The notes beneath the pieces were generated by a model. It ran no database searches. It was not told where the DNA came from and worked only from the letters and a program-made list of their open reading frames with translations. DNA of 64,000 nt from Bradyrhizobium genosp. L (lineage in GTDB: Bacteria > Pseudomonadota > Alphaproteobacteria > Rhizobiales > Xanthobacteraceae). Positions 33,203 to 42,817 of this stretch are shown one piece after another. The stretch spans positions 4,712,001-4,776,000 of the forward strand of contig NZ_CP061378.1 of the NCBI RefSeq assembly GCF_015624485.1, read 5' to 3'. Each line of letters starts with the position of its first letter. Position 1 is the stretch's first letter. The translations under genes were made by a program, and so were the position numbers.

Positions 33203-34569
33203 TCGCTACCCGGGCGTTCGGTCGGGGGATGATCGGGCCGCTTGCGGAAGATCGCGTAGATCACGAGGCCTGAAACCATGATCAAGGACCCAAGCGCCGA
33301 CTGCAGCGGGCGCTGCGTCAGAAGATAGTACATCATGAAGGCGGTCACGAAGAGGAAAACCAGCGGCGTGACCGGGTATCCCCAGGCCCGGTACGGCCGC
33401 GGCAGCTCGGGATGGGTGATGCGCAGCTTGATCACGCCCGCCACCGTGAAGAAGGAGCAGAACAGCAGCGCGAACTGGATGAAGTCGAGCACCGCCTCGA
33501 AGCTGCGCGTCAACAGCATCAGGCTCGCCACCGCAAGCTGGAACAGGATCGCATAGGCCGGCGCGCCGCGGCCGGAGCGCCGCGCGAACACCTTGAGCGC
33601 GGGGATGTCCTCGCCCATCGTCATCATCACCCGCGGGCCGATCCACATCATGGCGCTGATCGAGGAGATCAACCCGACGCAGATCATCGCGCCGACGATG
33701 CGACCGCCGAGCTCGCCGAAGATGTAGCTGCCGGCGATGCGGGCGACGTCGAGCTGGCCGGCGAGCTTGTCGATCGGCGCCGAGTGCAGGAACACGGCGT
33801 TGAGCGCGACATAGAGCACCAGCACGATCAGCGTGCCGGTCAGCATCGCGCGCGGCAGGTTGCGCTCCGGCATCCGCATCTCGCCGATGATGTAGGTCGC
33901 CGCGTTCCAGCCGGAGAACGAGTACATCACGAACACCAGGCTGATCGCGAACGGCGCGCTCGCCACCTGCGAGAACGCGGCCTGTGACGGCGCGAACGAC
34001 ACCGGTTGCGGCGTCGCGATCGCAAAGCCAGCGGCCAGGAAGGCCACGATCAGAACCACCTTGAGCACGGTCGCGACCAGCTGGAAGGTCGAGGAATGCT
34101 TCACCCCCGTGAGCTGGATCAACGACACCAGCCACACCACGCCGACGGCGAGCGCGGTCGGCGGCGCATCGGGCAGGATGGCGCGGCCATATTCGCCGAA
34201 CGCCATCGCCGCCAGCGCGACCGGTGCGGCAAAGCCGACCGTCGCCGACACCCAACCGGCGAGGAAGCCGAATGCCGGATGATAGGCGCGACCAAGGAAG
34301 TTGTATTCGCCGCTGGAGCGCGGAAACATCGCACCGAGCTCGCCATAGGAGAACACGCCGCACAGCGCGACGATGCCGCCGACGGTCCATAGCAGCAGGA
34401 TCGAAAAGCCGGACGGGATGTCCTTGACCTGGAAGCCGAGGCTGGTGAAGACGCCGACGCCGACCATGTCGGCGACGACGATCGCGGTCGCGGTCAGGAC
34501 CGAAACGGTCGAGCCAGTGCCGGGAAGCGGGCCGCGCAGCGCCGCGCTTCCCGTGGGTGATGCCGCCAT
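33199..34569 (-). CDS. APC-family amino acid permease
   Basis: A 456-aa inner-membrane transporter with about 12 helices, starting at the ATG giving MAASPTGSAALRG. The APC entry helix VADMVGVGVFTSLGFQVKDI is followed by SYGELGAMFPRSSGEYNFLG and FSGWNAATYIIGEMRMPERN, the family's substrate-site and helix-6 regions; PRPYRAWGYPVTP near the C-terminus is also typical. Substrate cannot be read from sequence. It heads an operon with the exported 403-aa protein, with ATGA overlap. Confidence 0.9.
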   Translation of the reverse strand: MAASPTGSAALRGPLPGTGSTVSVLTATAIVVADMVGVGVFTSLGFQVKDIPSGFSILLLWTVGGIVALCGVFSYGELGAMFPRSSGEYNFLGRAYHPAFGFLAGWVSATVGFAAPVALAAMAFGEYGRAILPDAPPTALAVGVVWLVSLIQLTGVKHSSTFQLVATVLKVVLIVAFLAAGFAIATPQPVSFAPSQAAFSQVASAPFAISLVFVMYSFSGWNAATYIIGEMRMPERNLPRAMLTGTLIVLVLYVALNAVFLHSAPIDKLAGQLDVARIAGSYIFGELGGRIVGAMICVGLISSISAMMWIGPRVMMTMGEDIPALKVFARRSGRGAPAYAILFQLAVASLMLLTRSFEAVLDFIQFALLFCSFFTVAGVIKLRITHPELPRPYRAWGYPVTPLVFLFVTAFMMYYLLTQRPLQSALGSLIMVSGLVIYAIFRKRPDHPPTERPGSE

Positions 34570-34881
34570 CTCGACCAGTCCTTCAAGCCGCCGAACGCCT
34601 GAGCATTGCATGGTGCAGACTCGCGTGGCGCAATTCAAGCAGTGTTAACAAGGGTTTAATTTGGCATACCAAAAAGGTATTTTGACACCGATTGGCGATC
34701 TCAAGAAAAGAACGCCCAATTGCCGCGAGTTCCGACGCGAAGGGCTCCCCACAATCAGGACATGATTGAATGGTCTTATAATGCCTTCCGGATGTGGGGA
34801 AACGCTCCGGACGCTTAACGAGACCTAAATACTGACGAGCTGAAATATGCCGCTTGTCGGTGGGTTCGAGGCAATTTGGGG
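34570..34881. promoter_or_regulatory. divergent intergenic region (312 bp)
   Basis: AT-richer spacer between the permease operon (leftward) and the hydrolase gene (rightward). It holds the inverted repeat ATACC-AAAAA-GGTAT (34666-34680), a possible operator, and a TATAAT at 34777-34782 with no good -35 box. No ORF with coding character is present. Confidence 0.4.
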
Positions 34882-36180
34882 ATGTTCGGGGCACAGCCGA
34901 AATTGGCCAGTGATGATCGTGCGCGCTGGGTGAAGATACCCGGCGCGACACGATTTGCGCTGTCGCGCGCCCGGCTTGCAGCCGCCTGCCTCTTGATCCC
35001 GCTCACCCTGCCGCTCGCCCAGTGTGGCAAGGCGCCGAATGTCGACATGATGGCGGCCAACACCCAGCCGGCCGGCGGCGACACCTTCGAGGACCGTTTT
35101 CCGGCGCCGCAATTCAAGGACCGCTTCCCGACCGAGAAGGAAAGCTTTGCGCCGTATCAGCGGCCCGTCGTCGCGGCAGCTACCCCGCCGGCGGCAACGC
35201 CGCAGAAGCCTGCGCCCTCCCCGGTCCGCGTCGCCTCGATCGCGCCGACGCTGACGCTGCCGCGCCAGACCGAGCGCGAGGAACTGACCACGCTGGTCAG
35301 CATGAAATCATCCGCCTTCCCGTATTTCGGCAACAACCCGAAGACCGACGCGCCGTTCCTCAATGTCGGCAACGGCGACCGCCGCGGTCACCGCAGCTAC
35401 TCCGGCCGCGTCTACTGGCAGAACGAAACCTACAATGACAGCCGCGTGCTGGTGCACGTGCCGGAGAGCTTCGACATCAGCAAGCCCGGCGTGATCGTGG
35501 TGTTCTTCCACGGCAACGGCGCGACCCTGGAGCGCGACGTGCGCGACCGCCAGCTGGTGCCGCAGCAGATCACCGAGTCCGGCCTCAACGCGGTGCTGCT
35601 TGCGCCGCAGATGGCGGTCGATGCCGCCGACTCCAGTGCCGGCAAGTTCTGGCAGCCGGGCGGCTTCAAGCGCTTCCTCGACGAATCCGCCAGCCAACTC
35701 GCCCGGCTCTATGGCGATCCGCGGTCGGCGCAGGCGTTCGCCAACATGCCGGTGGTGATCGTCGGCTACAGCGGCGGCTTCCTGCCGACGGCCTGGAGCC
35801 TCGACGTCGGCGGCGCCACCAACCGCGTCCGCGGCGTGCTGCTGCTCGACGCCGTCTATGGCGAGCTCGATAAGTTCGCCGCTTGGATCGAGAAGAACCG
35901 CACCGGCTTCTTCATCTCGTCCTACACCCACTACACCAAGCCGCGCGATCGCGAGCTGATGTCGATGCTGCGCAACAAGGGCATCACGGTCAGCGAGAAC
36001 ATGGACGCGCCGCTGCGGCCCGGCAGCGTGGTGTTCGTCGAGACGCGCGACGGCATCACCCATCGCAGCTATGTGACGCAGGCCTGGACCGAGCTTCCGA
36101 TCAAGGAAGTGCTGACGAAGATGGCGGCGGCTCCCGCATTGACGCGGATCGCGAGCGCGCCGGTGCCGACGAGCCGCTGA
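34882..36180 (+). CDS. exported alpha/beta-hydrolase-like protein
   Basis: A 432-aa protein. The ATG giving MFGAQPKLASDD is used; a TTG lies 6 bp upstream and no strong RBS is seen. A hydrophobic segment (LAAACLLIPLTLPLAQCGKA) ends in a Cys, but Gln before it is not a normal lipobox residue, so signal or anchor is uncertain. After a Pro/Ala-rich linker comes a hydrolase domain: SRVLVHVPESFD, oxyanion region GVIVVFFHGNGATLERDV, nucleophile elbow VIVGYSGGFLPTAW, and acidic LLLDAVYGELDKFA. Substrate unknown. Confidence 0.75.
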   Translation: MFGAQPKLASDDRARWVKIPGATRFALSRARLAAACLLIPLTLPLAQCGKAPNVDMMAANTQPAGGDTFEDRFPAPQFKDRFPTEKESFAPYQRPVVAAATPPAATPQKPAPSPVRVASIAPTLTLPRQTEREELTTLVSMKSSAFPYFGNNPKTDAPFLNVGNGDRRGHRSYSGRVYWQNETYNDSRVLVHVPESFDISKPGVIVVFFHGNGATLERDVRDRQLVPQQITESGLNAVLLAPQMAVDAADSSAGKFWQPGGFKRFLDESASQLARLYGDPRSAQAFANMPVVIVGYSGGFLPTAWSLDVGGATNRVRGVLLLDAVYGELDKFAAWIEKNRTGFFISSYTHYTKPRDRELMSMLRNKGITVSENMDAPLRPGSVVFVETRDGITHRSYVTQAWTELPIKEVLTKMAAAPALTRIASAPVPTSR

Positions 36181-36185
36181 TTGCG

Positions 36186-37400
36186 CTATTCGGCCGCGGC
36201 CGCGGAGGCTGCCCGGCGCGGCCGCGTCGCGATCACGATCGCAAGTGCGGCGGCGACGAAGGCAGCCGCGACATAACCCGCGGTGAACAGCCATTCGCGC
36301 GCGAACAGCAGCCCGCCGATCGCCGATCCAATGGCCTGGCCGACATACAGCACCGAGGTGTTGAGCGAGACCGATGCCGACGCCAGCTGCGGCGCGGCAC
36401 CGACCAGCCGCACCTGCTGCATCGAATTGGTCGAGGCGAAGCCGAGCCCCCATACCGCAACCGACGCGGCCATCAGCGCGTAGACGCCGGCGCTCAGCGC
36501 CCAGCCGGCGACGCCGGTCAGCAGCAGCGTGGTGAACAGCAGCGAGGTCCGCCACGCGCCCCAGGAATCCACGATGCGGGTCGCGACCGCGATGCCGACG
36601 AAGCCCGCGACGCCGTACAGCGCGAACACGACCACGATGGCATCGGGGCCTGCGCCGGTCAGCCGGGTCAGCAGCGGTCCCATGAAGGTGAACACCACGA
36701 ACTGGCCGGACATCTGCAGCGTCGTGACCGACAGCAGCAGGATGATCAACGGATTGCGGCCGAGATCGAGCCAGGTCCGCAGATCCACCGGCGCACCATG
36801 CAATTTGCCGGGCAGCCGCCACCACAGCAGCGCGACGCTGACAAAGCCGGTCAGCGCGATCGCGCCATAGGCGGTGCGGAATCCGTAACGGCTGGCGATG
36901 AAGGTGATCAGCGGCAGCCCGACCGCGGCCGCCAGCGACCAGCCGAGGAAGATGTAGGCGATCGCGCTGCCGCGCTTCTCCGCGGGCACGATCAGCGCCG
37001 CGGTGCCGGCTGCCTGCGGCGTGTAGATCACGCCGATCGCGAGCATCACGATGCGGATGATCAAGAGGCTGTCATAGTCGGGCGCGAAGGCCGACGCCGC
37101 GTTGGTCAGCGCCAGCACCAGCAACGTCGCCGTCAACAGCGCGCGGCGCTCGATCCGGCTGGTCAGCCATGCCGTCAGCGGCGAGCCGACGCAGAGCACG
37201 ATCGCGCCGAAGGTGATCAGGAGGCCCGCGGTGTGGATCGAGACGCCGAGGCCGTTGGACAACTCGGCCAGCATGCCCGCCGGCGCCATCACCGAGCAGC
37301 CGGTGACGATATTGCCGAGCATCAATGCGGTGGGAGCGAAGCGTTTCACGGGCGGCGTCTTAGCAGATGCCGAGATTAATGCAACTGCATCTAAATGCAT
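36186..37400 (-). CDS. MFS transporter (DHA1/AraJ-like)
   Basis: A 404-aa, 12-helix major facilitator. Signatures: loop 2-3 region GSPLTAWLTSRIERRALLTA, AALIVPAEKRGSAIAYIFLG (start of helix 5) and GGLLFAREWLFTAGYVAAAF. It resembles drug/sugar efflux MFS of the AraJ/YdhP type, where substrates are usually unknown. The first ATG starts inside an ATGCA/TGCAT palindrome, so the real start may be the GTG at residue 18 (VKRFAPTALMLG). It converges with the hydrolase gene, 5 bp apart. Confidence 0.88.
   Translation of the reverse strand: MHLDAVALISASAKTPPVKRFAPTALMLGNIVTGCSVMAPAGMLAELSNGLGVSIHTAGLLITFGAIVLCVGSPLTAWLTSRIERRALLTATLLVLALTNAASAFAPDYDSLLIIRIVMLAIGVIYTPQAAGTAALIVPAEKRGSAIAYIFLGWSLAAAVGLPLITFIASRYGFRTAYGAIALTGFVSVALLWWRLPGKLHGAPVDLRTWLDLGRNPLIILLLSVTTLQMSGQFVVFTFMGPLLTRLTGAGPDAIVVVFALYGVAGFVGIAVATRIVDSWGAWRTSLLFTTLLLTGVAGWALSAGVYALMAASVAVWGLGFASTNSMQQVRLVGAAPQLASASVSLNTSVLYVGQAIGSAIGGLLFAREWLFTAGYVAAAFVAAALAIVIATRPRRAASAAAAE
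37379..37390. promoter_or_regulatory. ATGCA-AC-TGCAT palindrome at the MFS gene start, candidate operator
   Basis: ATGCAACTGCAT is a 5-bp inverted repeat with a 2-bp centre; another ATGCAT lies 7 bp further right (37395-37400). If translation begins at the downstream GTG these motifs sit in the promoter/leader and could bind a repressor; the regulator is unknown. Confidence 0.35.
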
Positions 37401-37428
37401 GGCGCCGATCGGTCGCGCGGCCTCGCCC

Positions 37429-38676
37429 TCAGGGCTGCGGCGTTGCCGATGGTATCGCGCTCGCCGCCGGCAGGCCGGCGGGCTTCGCGGCGGCCGGCGC
37501 TGCCGGGCACGACGCCACGAGCTGCGTCCATGCCGGCGCGAGGCCGATCGTGTCGATCTCGAACTTCGTCATCGTCGCCTTGCCGTCCGGCATCGCCGCG
37601 GCTTCGCGGACCTGTAGCGATGGCGACGCCGCGATCGCCTTGACGCCGTCGGGCGCGACCGAGCCGCTCCACACCTCGTATTTGCCGAACCGCACCAGGG
37701 ATCCGCCGATCTCGTCGGAATTGTCGGCGCCGGCCGCCATCACGATGGATTTCTTGCCGGCGGCAGCCTCGTCGAACTCGCGCACGAACATGAACGGCAC
37801 GCGATTCCTGTTCTCGCACAGCAGCCGCCATTCCATCATCCGGAAGTTGGCGCCGTCGTCGCCGCGCCTCTCCATCGCGATCTTGCGGATGTAGGGATGC
37901 TCGCCCTTCTCCAGCGTCCACATGGTTTCAGCCAGTGGCCGCGTGTCGATGCCGAAGCGATAGAGCTCCGGCCGCGTCAGGGTGTGGTGGTCCTCGAACT
38001 TCACGGTCCGGATCAGGTCGTTGAGCTCGCGCTTGATCCCCATCGCCGCGACGAAGGCCGCGCGATCGCGATCGGCCGTCACCATCTGGCGCTTCCTGTA
38101 ATCGGCGACCAGCTGCGGCGGCGGATGACCGTGGACCACCAGCGTCAGCCTGGAATTATGCACCGCCATCAGCGCGTCCGGCGCCACCGCGCGGTCGACG
38201 GCGCCGAGGAACAGGTAAGTGCAGGCCGAATTGCACATCGCGTTGCGGGTGACGAGCTCGGCCTCGATCTCGCCGGCGGCATTCTTGATCTTCAGGCATT
38301 TGGCGTCGACCTGCGATGCCGCGCAGGCCGGCACGATGCTGCGGCCGACCCGGGCGATCGCCTTGCGGGTGCGCAACAGCCGCGCGATGGCATAAGACTG
38401 CTCGACATTGCCGCCGGGCGAATGCAGGAAGATCGGACGCTGCGTGTCCTTGACGCCGGCAAGGAAGCGGCGGATCCGCGCCGCCGCGTCGCGATCGATC
38501 TCGCCTTCGATGGCGATCCAGCGGTCGCAGCCGGCACCGCAGGCGTTCGCCGCCCCTTTCGCCAGATAGATCGTGAGTTTCGGCGCATATCCGGCCTTCT
38601 CGGCCGGCGTTTCCGCCGCCAGCGACACGACAGGGATCAACAGCGCGATCAAAAGAAACAGCAGACGGACAGACAT
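37429..38676 (-). CDS. exported ClpP-like protein (415 aa)
   Basis: Signal peptide MSVRLLFLLIALLIPVVSLA-A. The ClpP-like fold is recognisable: WIAIEGEIDRDAAARIRRFL, QRPIFLHSPGGNVEQSYAIA, candidate nucleophile Ser in MCNSACTYLFLGAVDRAV and candidate His in LMAVHNSRLT. The C-terminal 150 residues form an extra domain with TLEKGEHPYIRKIAMERRGD and CENRNRVPFMFVREFDEA, then a Pro/Ala tail. Same architecture as 30048-30965, with a longer C-terminus. Periplasmic; substrate and activity unknown. Confidence 0.75.
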   Translation of the reverse strand: MSVRLLFLLIALLIPVVSLAAETPAEKAGYAPKLTIYLAKGAANACGAGCDRWIAIEGEIDRDAAARIRRFLAGVKDTQRPIFLHSPGGNVEQSYAIARLLRTRKAIARVGRSIVPACAASQVDAKCLKIKNAAGEIEAELVTRNAMCNSACTYLFLGAVDRAVAPDALMAVHNSRLTLVVHGHPPPQLVADYRKRQMVTADRDRAAFVAAMGIKRELNDLIRTVKFEDHHTLTRPELYRFGIDTRPLAETMWTLEKGEHPYIRKIAMERRGDDGANFRMMEWRLLCENRNRVPFMFVREFDEAAAGKKSIVMAAGADNSDEIGGSLVRFGKYEVWSGSVAPDGVKAIAASPSLQVREAAAMPDGKATMTKFEIDTIGLAPAWTQLVASCPAAPAAAKPAGLPAASAIPSATPQP

Positions 38677-38849
38677 GAAACTCTAGCGTTGCCCCAGCGG
38701 AAATCGCTCGGGAAGTTAAACGATGATCGGCACGGCCGAAAGCGGCGATTTTCTTGATATTGCCGGATTGCAGGTGCCAAATCCCCTGCTATACCGCTGC
38801 TTTCCGCTTACCTGCGCTCGTTCGCAGGAGTGAGCTACAGGAGACATCG

Positions 38850-40892
38850 ATGTCCGAGACGCCGAAATCCGAATCCGGATTCCAATACAGCCTGTCCAAC
38901 CTCAAGCCCGCCGAACCCGTGCACAAGATCGCGATCACTTTCCCCGACGGGGCGACACGCGAATTCCCCAAAGGCACCACCGGCCTCGACATCGCCAAGG
39001 GCATTTCGCCCTCGCTGGCCAAGCGCACCGTCGCGATGGCGCTCGACGGCACGCTTGCCGACCTCGACGATCCGATCGAGCAGGATGCGAAAATCGAGCT
39101 GATCGGCCGCGACGACCCGCGCGCGCTGGAGTTGATCCGGCACGACGCCGCGCATGTGCTCGCCGAAGCCGTGCAATCGCTGTGGCCGGGCACGCAGGTG
39201 ACGATCGGCCCGGTGATCGAGAACGGCTTCTATTACGATTTCTTCCGCAACGAGCCGTTCACCCCGGAAGATTTCGCCGCGATCGAGAAGCGGATGCGCG
39301 AGATCATCGCGCGCGACAAGCCGTTCACCAAGGAAGTATGGGACCGCGAAAAGACCAAGCAGGTATTCCGCGACAAGGGCGAGGCCTTCAAGGTCGAACT
39401 GGTGGACGCAATCCCCGGCAACGAGCCGATCAAGATCTACTACCAGGGCGACTGGTTCGATCTGTGCCGCGGCCCGCACATGACCTCGACCGGCAAGGTC
39501 GGCAATGCCTTCAAACTGATGAAGGTCGCGGGCGCCTATTGGCGCGGCGATTCCAACAACCCGATGCTGACCCGGATCTACGGCACGGCGTTCGCCAGGC
39601 AGGAGGACCTCGACGCTTACCTGAAGCAGATCGAGGAAGCCGAGAAGCGCGACCACCGCAAGCTCGGCCGCGAGCTCGACCTGTTCCACTTCCAGGAGGA
39701 AGGCCCCGGCGTGGTGTTCTGGCACCCGAAGGGCTGGACCATCTTCCAGCAGCTGATCGCCTATATGCGGCGGCGGCTGGTCGGCGACTATGACGAGGTC
39801 AACGCGCCGCAGATCCTCGACAAGGCGCTGTGGGAGACCTCGGGCCACTGGGACTGGTACCGCGAGAACATGTTCGCGGCGCAATCCGCCGGCGACGAAG
39901 CCGAGGACAAGCGCTGGTTTGCATTGAAGCCGATGAACTGCCCGGGCCATGTGCAGATCTTCAAGCACGGGCTGAAGAGCTATCGCGACCTTCCGTTGCG
40001 GCTCGCCGAGTTCGGCGTCGTGCACCGCTACGAAGCGTCGGGCGCGATGCACGGCCTGATGCGGGTGCGCGGCTTCACCCAGGACGACGCGCATGTGTTC
40101 TGCACCGAGCAGCAGCTCGCCGATGAGTGCCTCAAGATCAACGACCTGATCATGTCGACCTATTCCGATTTCGGCTTCGAGGGCGAGCTCACCGTCAAGC
40201 TGTCGACCCGGCCGGACAAGCGGGTCGGCACCGATGAGATGTGGGATCACGCCGAGCGCGTGATGGCGACGGTGCTGCACGAGATCCAGGCCAAGAACAA
40301 CCACATCAAGACTGAGATCAATCCGGGCGAAGGCGCGTTCTACGGGCCGAAGTTCGAATATGTGCTGCGCGACGCCATCGGGCGCGACTGGCAGTGCGGC
40401 ACCACCCAGGTCGACTTCAACCTGCCGGAACGGTTCGGCGCGTTCTACATCGATCATGACGGATCGAAAAAGGCGCCGGTGATGGTGCATCGTGCGATCT
40501 GCGGCTCGATGGAGCGCTTCATCGGCATCCTGATCGAGCACTATGCCGGCAACTTCCCGCTCTGGCTCTCGCCGACCCAGGTCGTGGTCACCACCATCAC
40601 CTCCGAGGGCGACGAATACGCCAAGGTGGTCGCGGCCGCTGCGCGCCGCGCGGGCCTGCGGGTCGAGATCGACCTGCGCAACGAGAAGATCAACTACAAG
40701 GTCCGCGAGCATTCGCTGGCCAAGATCCCGGCCCTGCTCGTGGTCGGCAAGAAGGAGGCCGAGACGCATTCGGTGTCGGTCCGCCGCCTCGGCAGCGAGC
40801 GGCAGACCGTGATGCCGACCGACGAGGCGATCGCCGCGCTGGTGGACGAAGCGACCCCGCCCGACGTCAGGCGGACGCGGTCGGTCGCCTGA
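38850..40892 (+). CDS. thrS: threonyl-tRNA synthetase
   Basis: A 680-aa class II aminoacyl-tRNA synthetase charging tRNA-Thr. The ATG at 38850 with AGGAGACATCG is the start; the longer open frame is not needed. TGS domain ([20 protein letters not shown]), editing domain with the HxxxH pair H98/H102 in [10 protein letters not shown], catalytic motif 2 with [20 protein letters not shown], zinc Cys364 in [16 protein letters not shown] region, and a C-terminal anticodon-binding domain ([19 protein letters not shown]). Length and order are normal. Confidence 0.97.
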   Translation: MSETPKSESGFQYSLSNLKPAEPVHKIAITFPDGATREFPKGTTGLDIAKGISPSLAKRTVAMALDGTLADLDDPIEQDAKIELIGRDDPRALELIRHDAAHVLAEAVQSLWPGTQVTIGPVIENGFYYDFFRNEPFTPEDFAAIEKRMREIIARDKPFTKEVWDREKTKQVFRDKGEAFKVELVDAIPGNEPIKIYYQGDWFDLCRGPHMTSTGKVGNAFKLMKVAGAYWRGDSNNPMLTRIYGTAFARQEDLDAYLKQIEEAEKRDHRKLGRELDLFHFQEEGPGVVFWHPKGWTIFQQLIAYMRRRLVGDYDEVNAPQILDKALWETSGHWDWYRENMFAAQSAGDEAEDKRWFALKPMNCPGHVQIFKHGLKSYRDLPLRLAEFGVVHRYEASGAMHGLMRVRGFTQDDAHVFCTEQQLADECLKINDLIMSTYSDFGFEGELTVKLSTRPDKRVGTDEMWDHAERVMATVLHEIQAKNNHIKTEINPGEGAFYGPKFEYVLRDAIGRDWQCGTTQVDFNLPERFGAFYIDHDGSKKAPVMVHRAICGSMERFIGILIEHYAGNFPLWLSPTQVVVTTITSEGDEYAKVVAAAARRAGLRVEIDLRNEKINYKVREHSLAKIPALLVVGKKEAETHSVSVRRLGSERQTVMPTDEAIAALVDEATPPDVRRTRSVA

Positions 40893-40928
40893 GCTTCACA
40901 ATCGGTCTAAATTGGCTTTCGCAGGCCC

Positions 40929-40957
40929 GGCCGTGTCCCTATCTCGGGGACACGGCC
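40929..40957. terminator. stable hairpin between thrS and the nitroreductase gene
   Basis: GGCCGTGTCCC (40929-40939) pairs perfectly with GGGACACGGCC (40947-40957) around a 7-nt loop. No U run follows. It could end the thrS transcript or only protect its 3' end; the nitroreductase GTG is 24 bp further. Confidence 0.5.
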
Positions 40958-40980
40958 ACCCAGTTCCTGAGGACATTTTC

Positions 40981-41544
40981 GTGCCCGATGCCATTGAACT
41001 CCTGAAGACCCGCCGCTCGATGAAACCGCGCGAGATGACCGGGCCCGGCCCGTCGGCGGCCGAGCTCGAGACCATCTTGACGATCGGCGCGCGCGTGCCC
41101 GACCACGGCAAGCTCGCGCCCTGGCGCTTCGTCGTGTTCGAGGGCGAGGCCCGCGCCCGCGCCGGCGACGTGATCGCAAAGGTGTTTGCCCGGAAGAATC
41201 CCGGCGCGCCGGCCTCCGACATCGAGGTCGAGAAGAAGCGCCTGACCGATGCGCCGCTGGTGATCGGCGTGGTCTCCTTCACCAGGCCGCACCCGAAGGT
41301 GCCGCCGTGGGAGCAGGAATTGTCGGCCGGCGCGAGCGCGATGAACATCGTCACCGCGGCGAGCGCGCTCGGCTACGGCGCCTGCTGGCTGACCGGCTGG
41401 TTCGTGTTCGACCGCGACGTGCTCGACGGTCTCGGCCTCAAGCCAGACGAGAAGCTCGTCGCCATGATCCATATCGGCACCCCGACCAGGCCGAGCGAGG
41501 ATCGCCCGCGCCCTGCGCTGTCCGACGTCGTGACGCGTTTCTAG
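40981..41544 (+). CDS. nitroreductase family protein (YdjA-like)
   Basis: A 187-aa FMN-dependent oxidoreductase. The GTG start (VPDAIELLKTRRSMKPREM) follows a GAGGA box and matches the family start; an upstream ATG would add non-conserved residues. Flavin-binding motifs: RRSMK, ILTIGARVPDHGKLAPWRFV, GASAMNIVTAASALGYGACW and the C-terminal strand AMIHIGTPTRPSEDRPRP. Electron acceptor unknown. It is 88 bp after thrS and separated from it by a hairpin. Confidence 0.9.
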   Translation: MPDAIELLKTRRSMKPREMTGPGPSAAELETILTIGARVPDHGKLAPWRFVVFEGEARARAGDVIAKVFARKNPGAPASDIEVEKKRLTDAPLVIGVVSFTRPHPKVPPWEQELSAGASAMNIVTAASALGYGACWLTGWFVFDRDVLDGLGLKPDEKLVAMIHIGTPTRPSEDRPRPALSDVVTRF

Positions 41545-41681
41545 GACGCGGAGCGCCCGAATTCGGCCTAGCAATGCCGGATGAAATCGTGCAATGTTGC
41601 AGACATTGCCGGGAACGAAACTGGGCCTCGGTACCTGAGAGATGATTGTGCTCCCGCCTTCGTGCCGCAGGAGCTGCTCTC

Positions 41682-41924
41682 GTGAGCAACAATGCCCGTG
41701 AATTCATAGATTTCTGGATCGCGAACAGCGTCCATGCGCGCGAGCCGCGCGGCGCCTTGGGCGCCGAACAAAGCGTGCCTGCGCTAACTCTCCGATGCGG
41801 GGAAATGGCTGCTTCCGTCGGGTTGTCGAAAGCGACCCTCGACGAGGAAGTCGGTGATCTCTCGAACTACATCGGCTCCAGGCTTGCAGCAGCCAATCAG
41901 CTGGAACGCGAACGCCCCGAATAA
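41682..41924 (+). CDS. DUF768 family protein
   Basis: An 80-aa protein using the GTG preceded by CAGGAGCTGCTCTC, giving VSNNAREFIDFWIANSVHAR, the typical DUF768 beginning. The rest has ALTLRCGEMAASVGLSKATL and DEEVGDLSNYIGSRLAAANQ. DUF768 proteins are small rhizobial proteins of unknown function, sometimes associated with stress. The csp gene starts 30 bp downstream. Confidence 0.8.
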   Translation: MSNNAREFIDFWIANSVHAREPRGALGAEQSVPALTLRCGEMAASVGLSKATLDEEVGDLSNYIGSRLAAANQLERERPE

Positions 41925-41954
41925 TCGGCGGCGAACAATGTAAAGGACGCGACT

Positions 41955-42161
41955 ATGGCAACTGGGACCGTGAAGTGGTTCAACGCCACCAAGGGCTTTG
42001 GCTTTATCCAGCCGGACGACGGCGGCAGCGATGTGTTTGTTCACATCAGCGCAGTCGAGCGCGCCGGTCTTTCCGGCCTGGCCGAGGGCCAGAAGCTTTC
42101 GTATGAGGTCACGGTAGACACCAAGCGCGGCAAGAGCAGCGCTGAAAACCTTCGGGTCTAG
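41955..42161 (+). CDS. cold-shock protein (CspA family)
   Basis: A 68-aa single cold-shock domain, an RNA/ssDNA-binding OB fold. RNP1 is KGFGFIQ in [23 protein letters not shown]2 is DVFVHI. Typical alphaproteobacterial length. The start is ATG preceded by AAAGGACGCGACT. Its stop codon shares one base with the GTG of the next small gene. RNA chaperone role by family. Confidence 0.95.
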   Translation: MATGTVKWFNATKGFGFIQPDDGGSDVFVHISAVERAGLSGLAEGQKLSYEVTVDTKRGKSSAENLRV

Positions 42162-42376
42162 TGTCCAAGGCGACCGGCAGTCTGCCGTCGGCGCAGACGG
42201 CGAGAGCCGAGAAACAGCGCTTGGCGAAGGAAGAAGGCGCCCGGGCGATCGCAGACGTGGCCAAACAGGACGCCGCGATTCGCACCAACATGGCGCGCCT
42301 GCGCGAGTTGAGGTTGGCCAAGGAGTCAGCTGAGCCGATCGCCCAGCTGAAGCCGAAGCCGAGACCAAAACGGTGA
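42161..42376 (+). CDS. small basic hypothetical protein (71 aa)
   Basis: It begins with GTG overlapping the csp stop by 1 bp, so translation coupling is likely. The product (SKATGSLPSAQTARAEKQRL...) is a mostly helical Lys/Arg/Ala chain with IRTNMARLRELRLAKESAEP and a Lys/Pro tail KPKPRPKR. It could bind RNA or DNA, but no motif is present. The tandem with csp and similar codon use support a real gene. Confidence 0.5.
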   Translation: MSKATGSLPSAQTARAEKQRLAKEEGARAIADVAKQDAAIRTNMARLRELRLAKESAEPIAQLKPKPRPKR

Positions 42377-42474
42377 TCGAGCTAGCGAGCGCCAGCCGGG
42401 GCGATGCTCCGGCCTAGGGGCGCCGCCTTGCGCTCGACGGCACCCGATCGTTGGGCTCCTTCAAGCGAGCGGCC

Positions 42475-42705
42475 ATGACGCGCTATTACTTCGACATCAA
42501 GGACGGCCAATTCCTCTATCCCGACGAGGAAGGACTGGACCTCAGCGATCAGGCCGCGGCCGCGGTCGAGGCGGCGATGTCACTCGCTGATTTGGCGAAG
42601 GATTTGACGCCGCTTGATGAGCGCCATGACATGGCGATCGAGGTGCGCACCAGCGACCGCCCGGTCTTCAAGGCCGCATTCATCTTCGATCCCTTGAAGC
42701 CATAG
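42475..42705 (+). CDS. DUF6894-like small protein (76 aa)
   Basis: The ATG giving MTRYYFDIKDGQFLYPDEEG is used: this YYFDI...G...D.EG.E/DL start is characteristic of a small rhizobial family (DUF6894, from memory). A helix AAAAVEAAMSLADLAKDL is followed by a strand MAIEVRTSDRPVFKAAFIF. Function unknown. It is the last of four small co-directional genes around csp. Confidence 0.75.
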   Translation: MTRYYFDIKDGQFLYPDEEGLDLSDQAAAAVEAAMSLADLAKDLTPLDERHDMAIEVRTSDRPVFKAAFIFDPLKP

Positions 42706-42817
42706 CGATCGGTTCCCGGCCGAACGGCCTATGCTTCCGGCCCGCATCCGAACTCCGCCATTGTCGATGACGCAGCCCTTGCAAGCCCACGGAGCTGAGT
42801 CGAACCGCAATCGCGCT

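Noticed and set aside
34754..34782. TATAAT box as a classical sigma-70 promoter
   Set aside because: No matching -35 hexamer at 16-18 bp; alphaproteobacterial promoters differ, so a single box is not enough.
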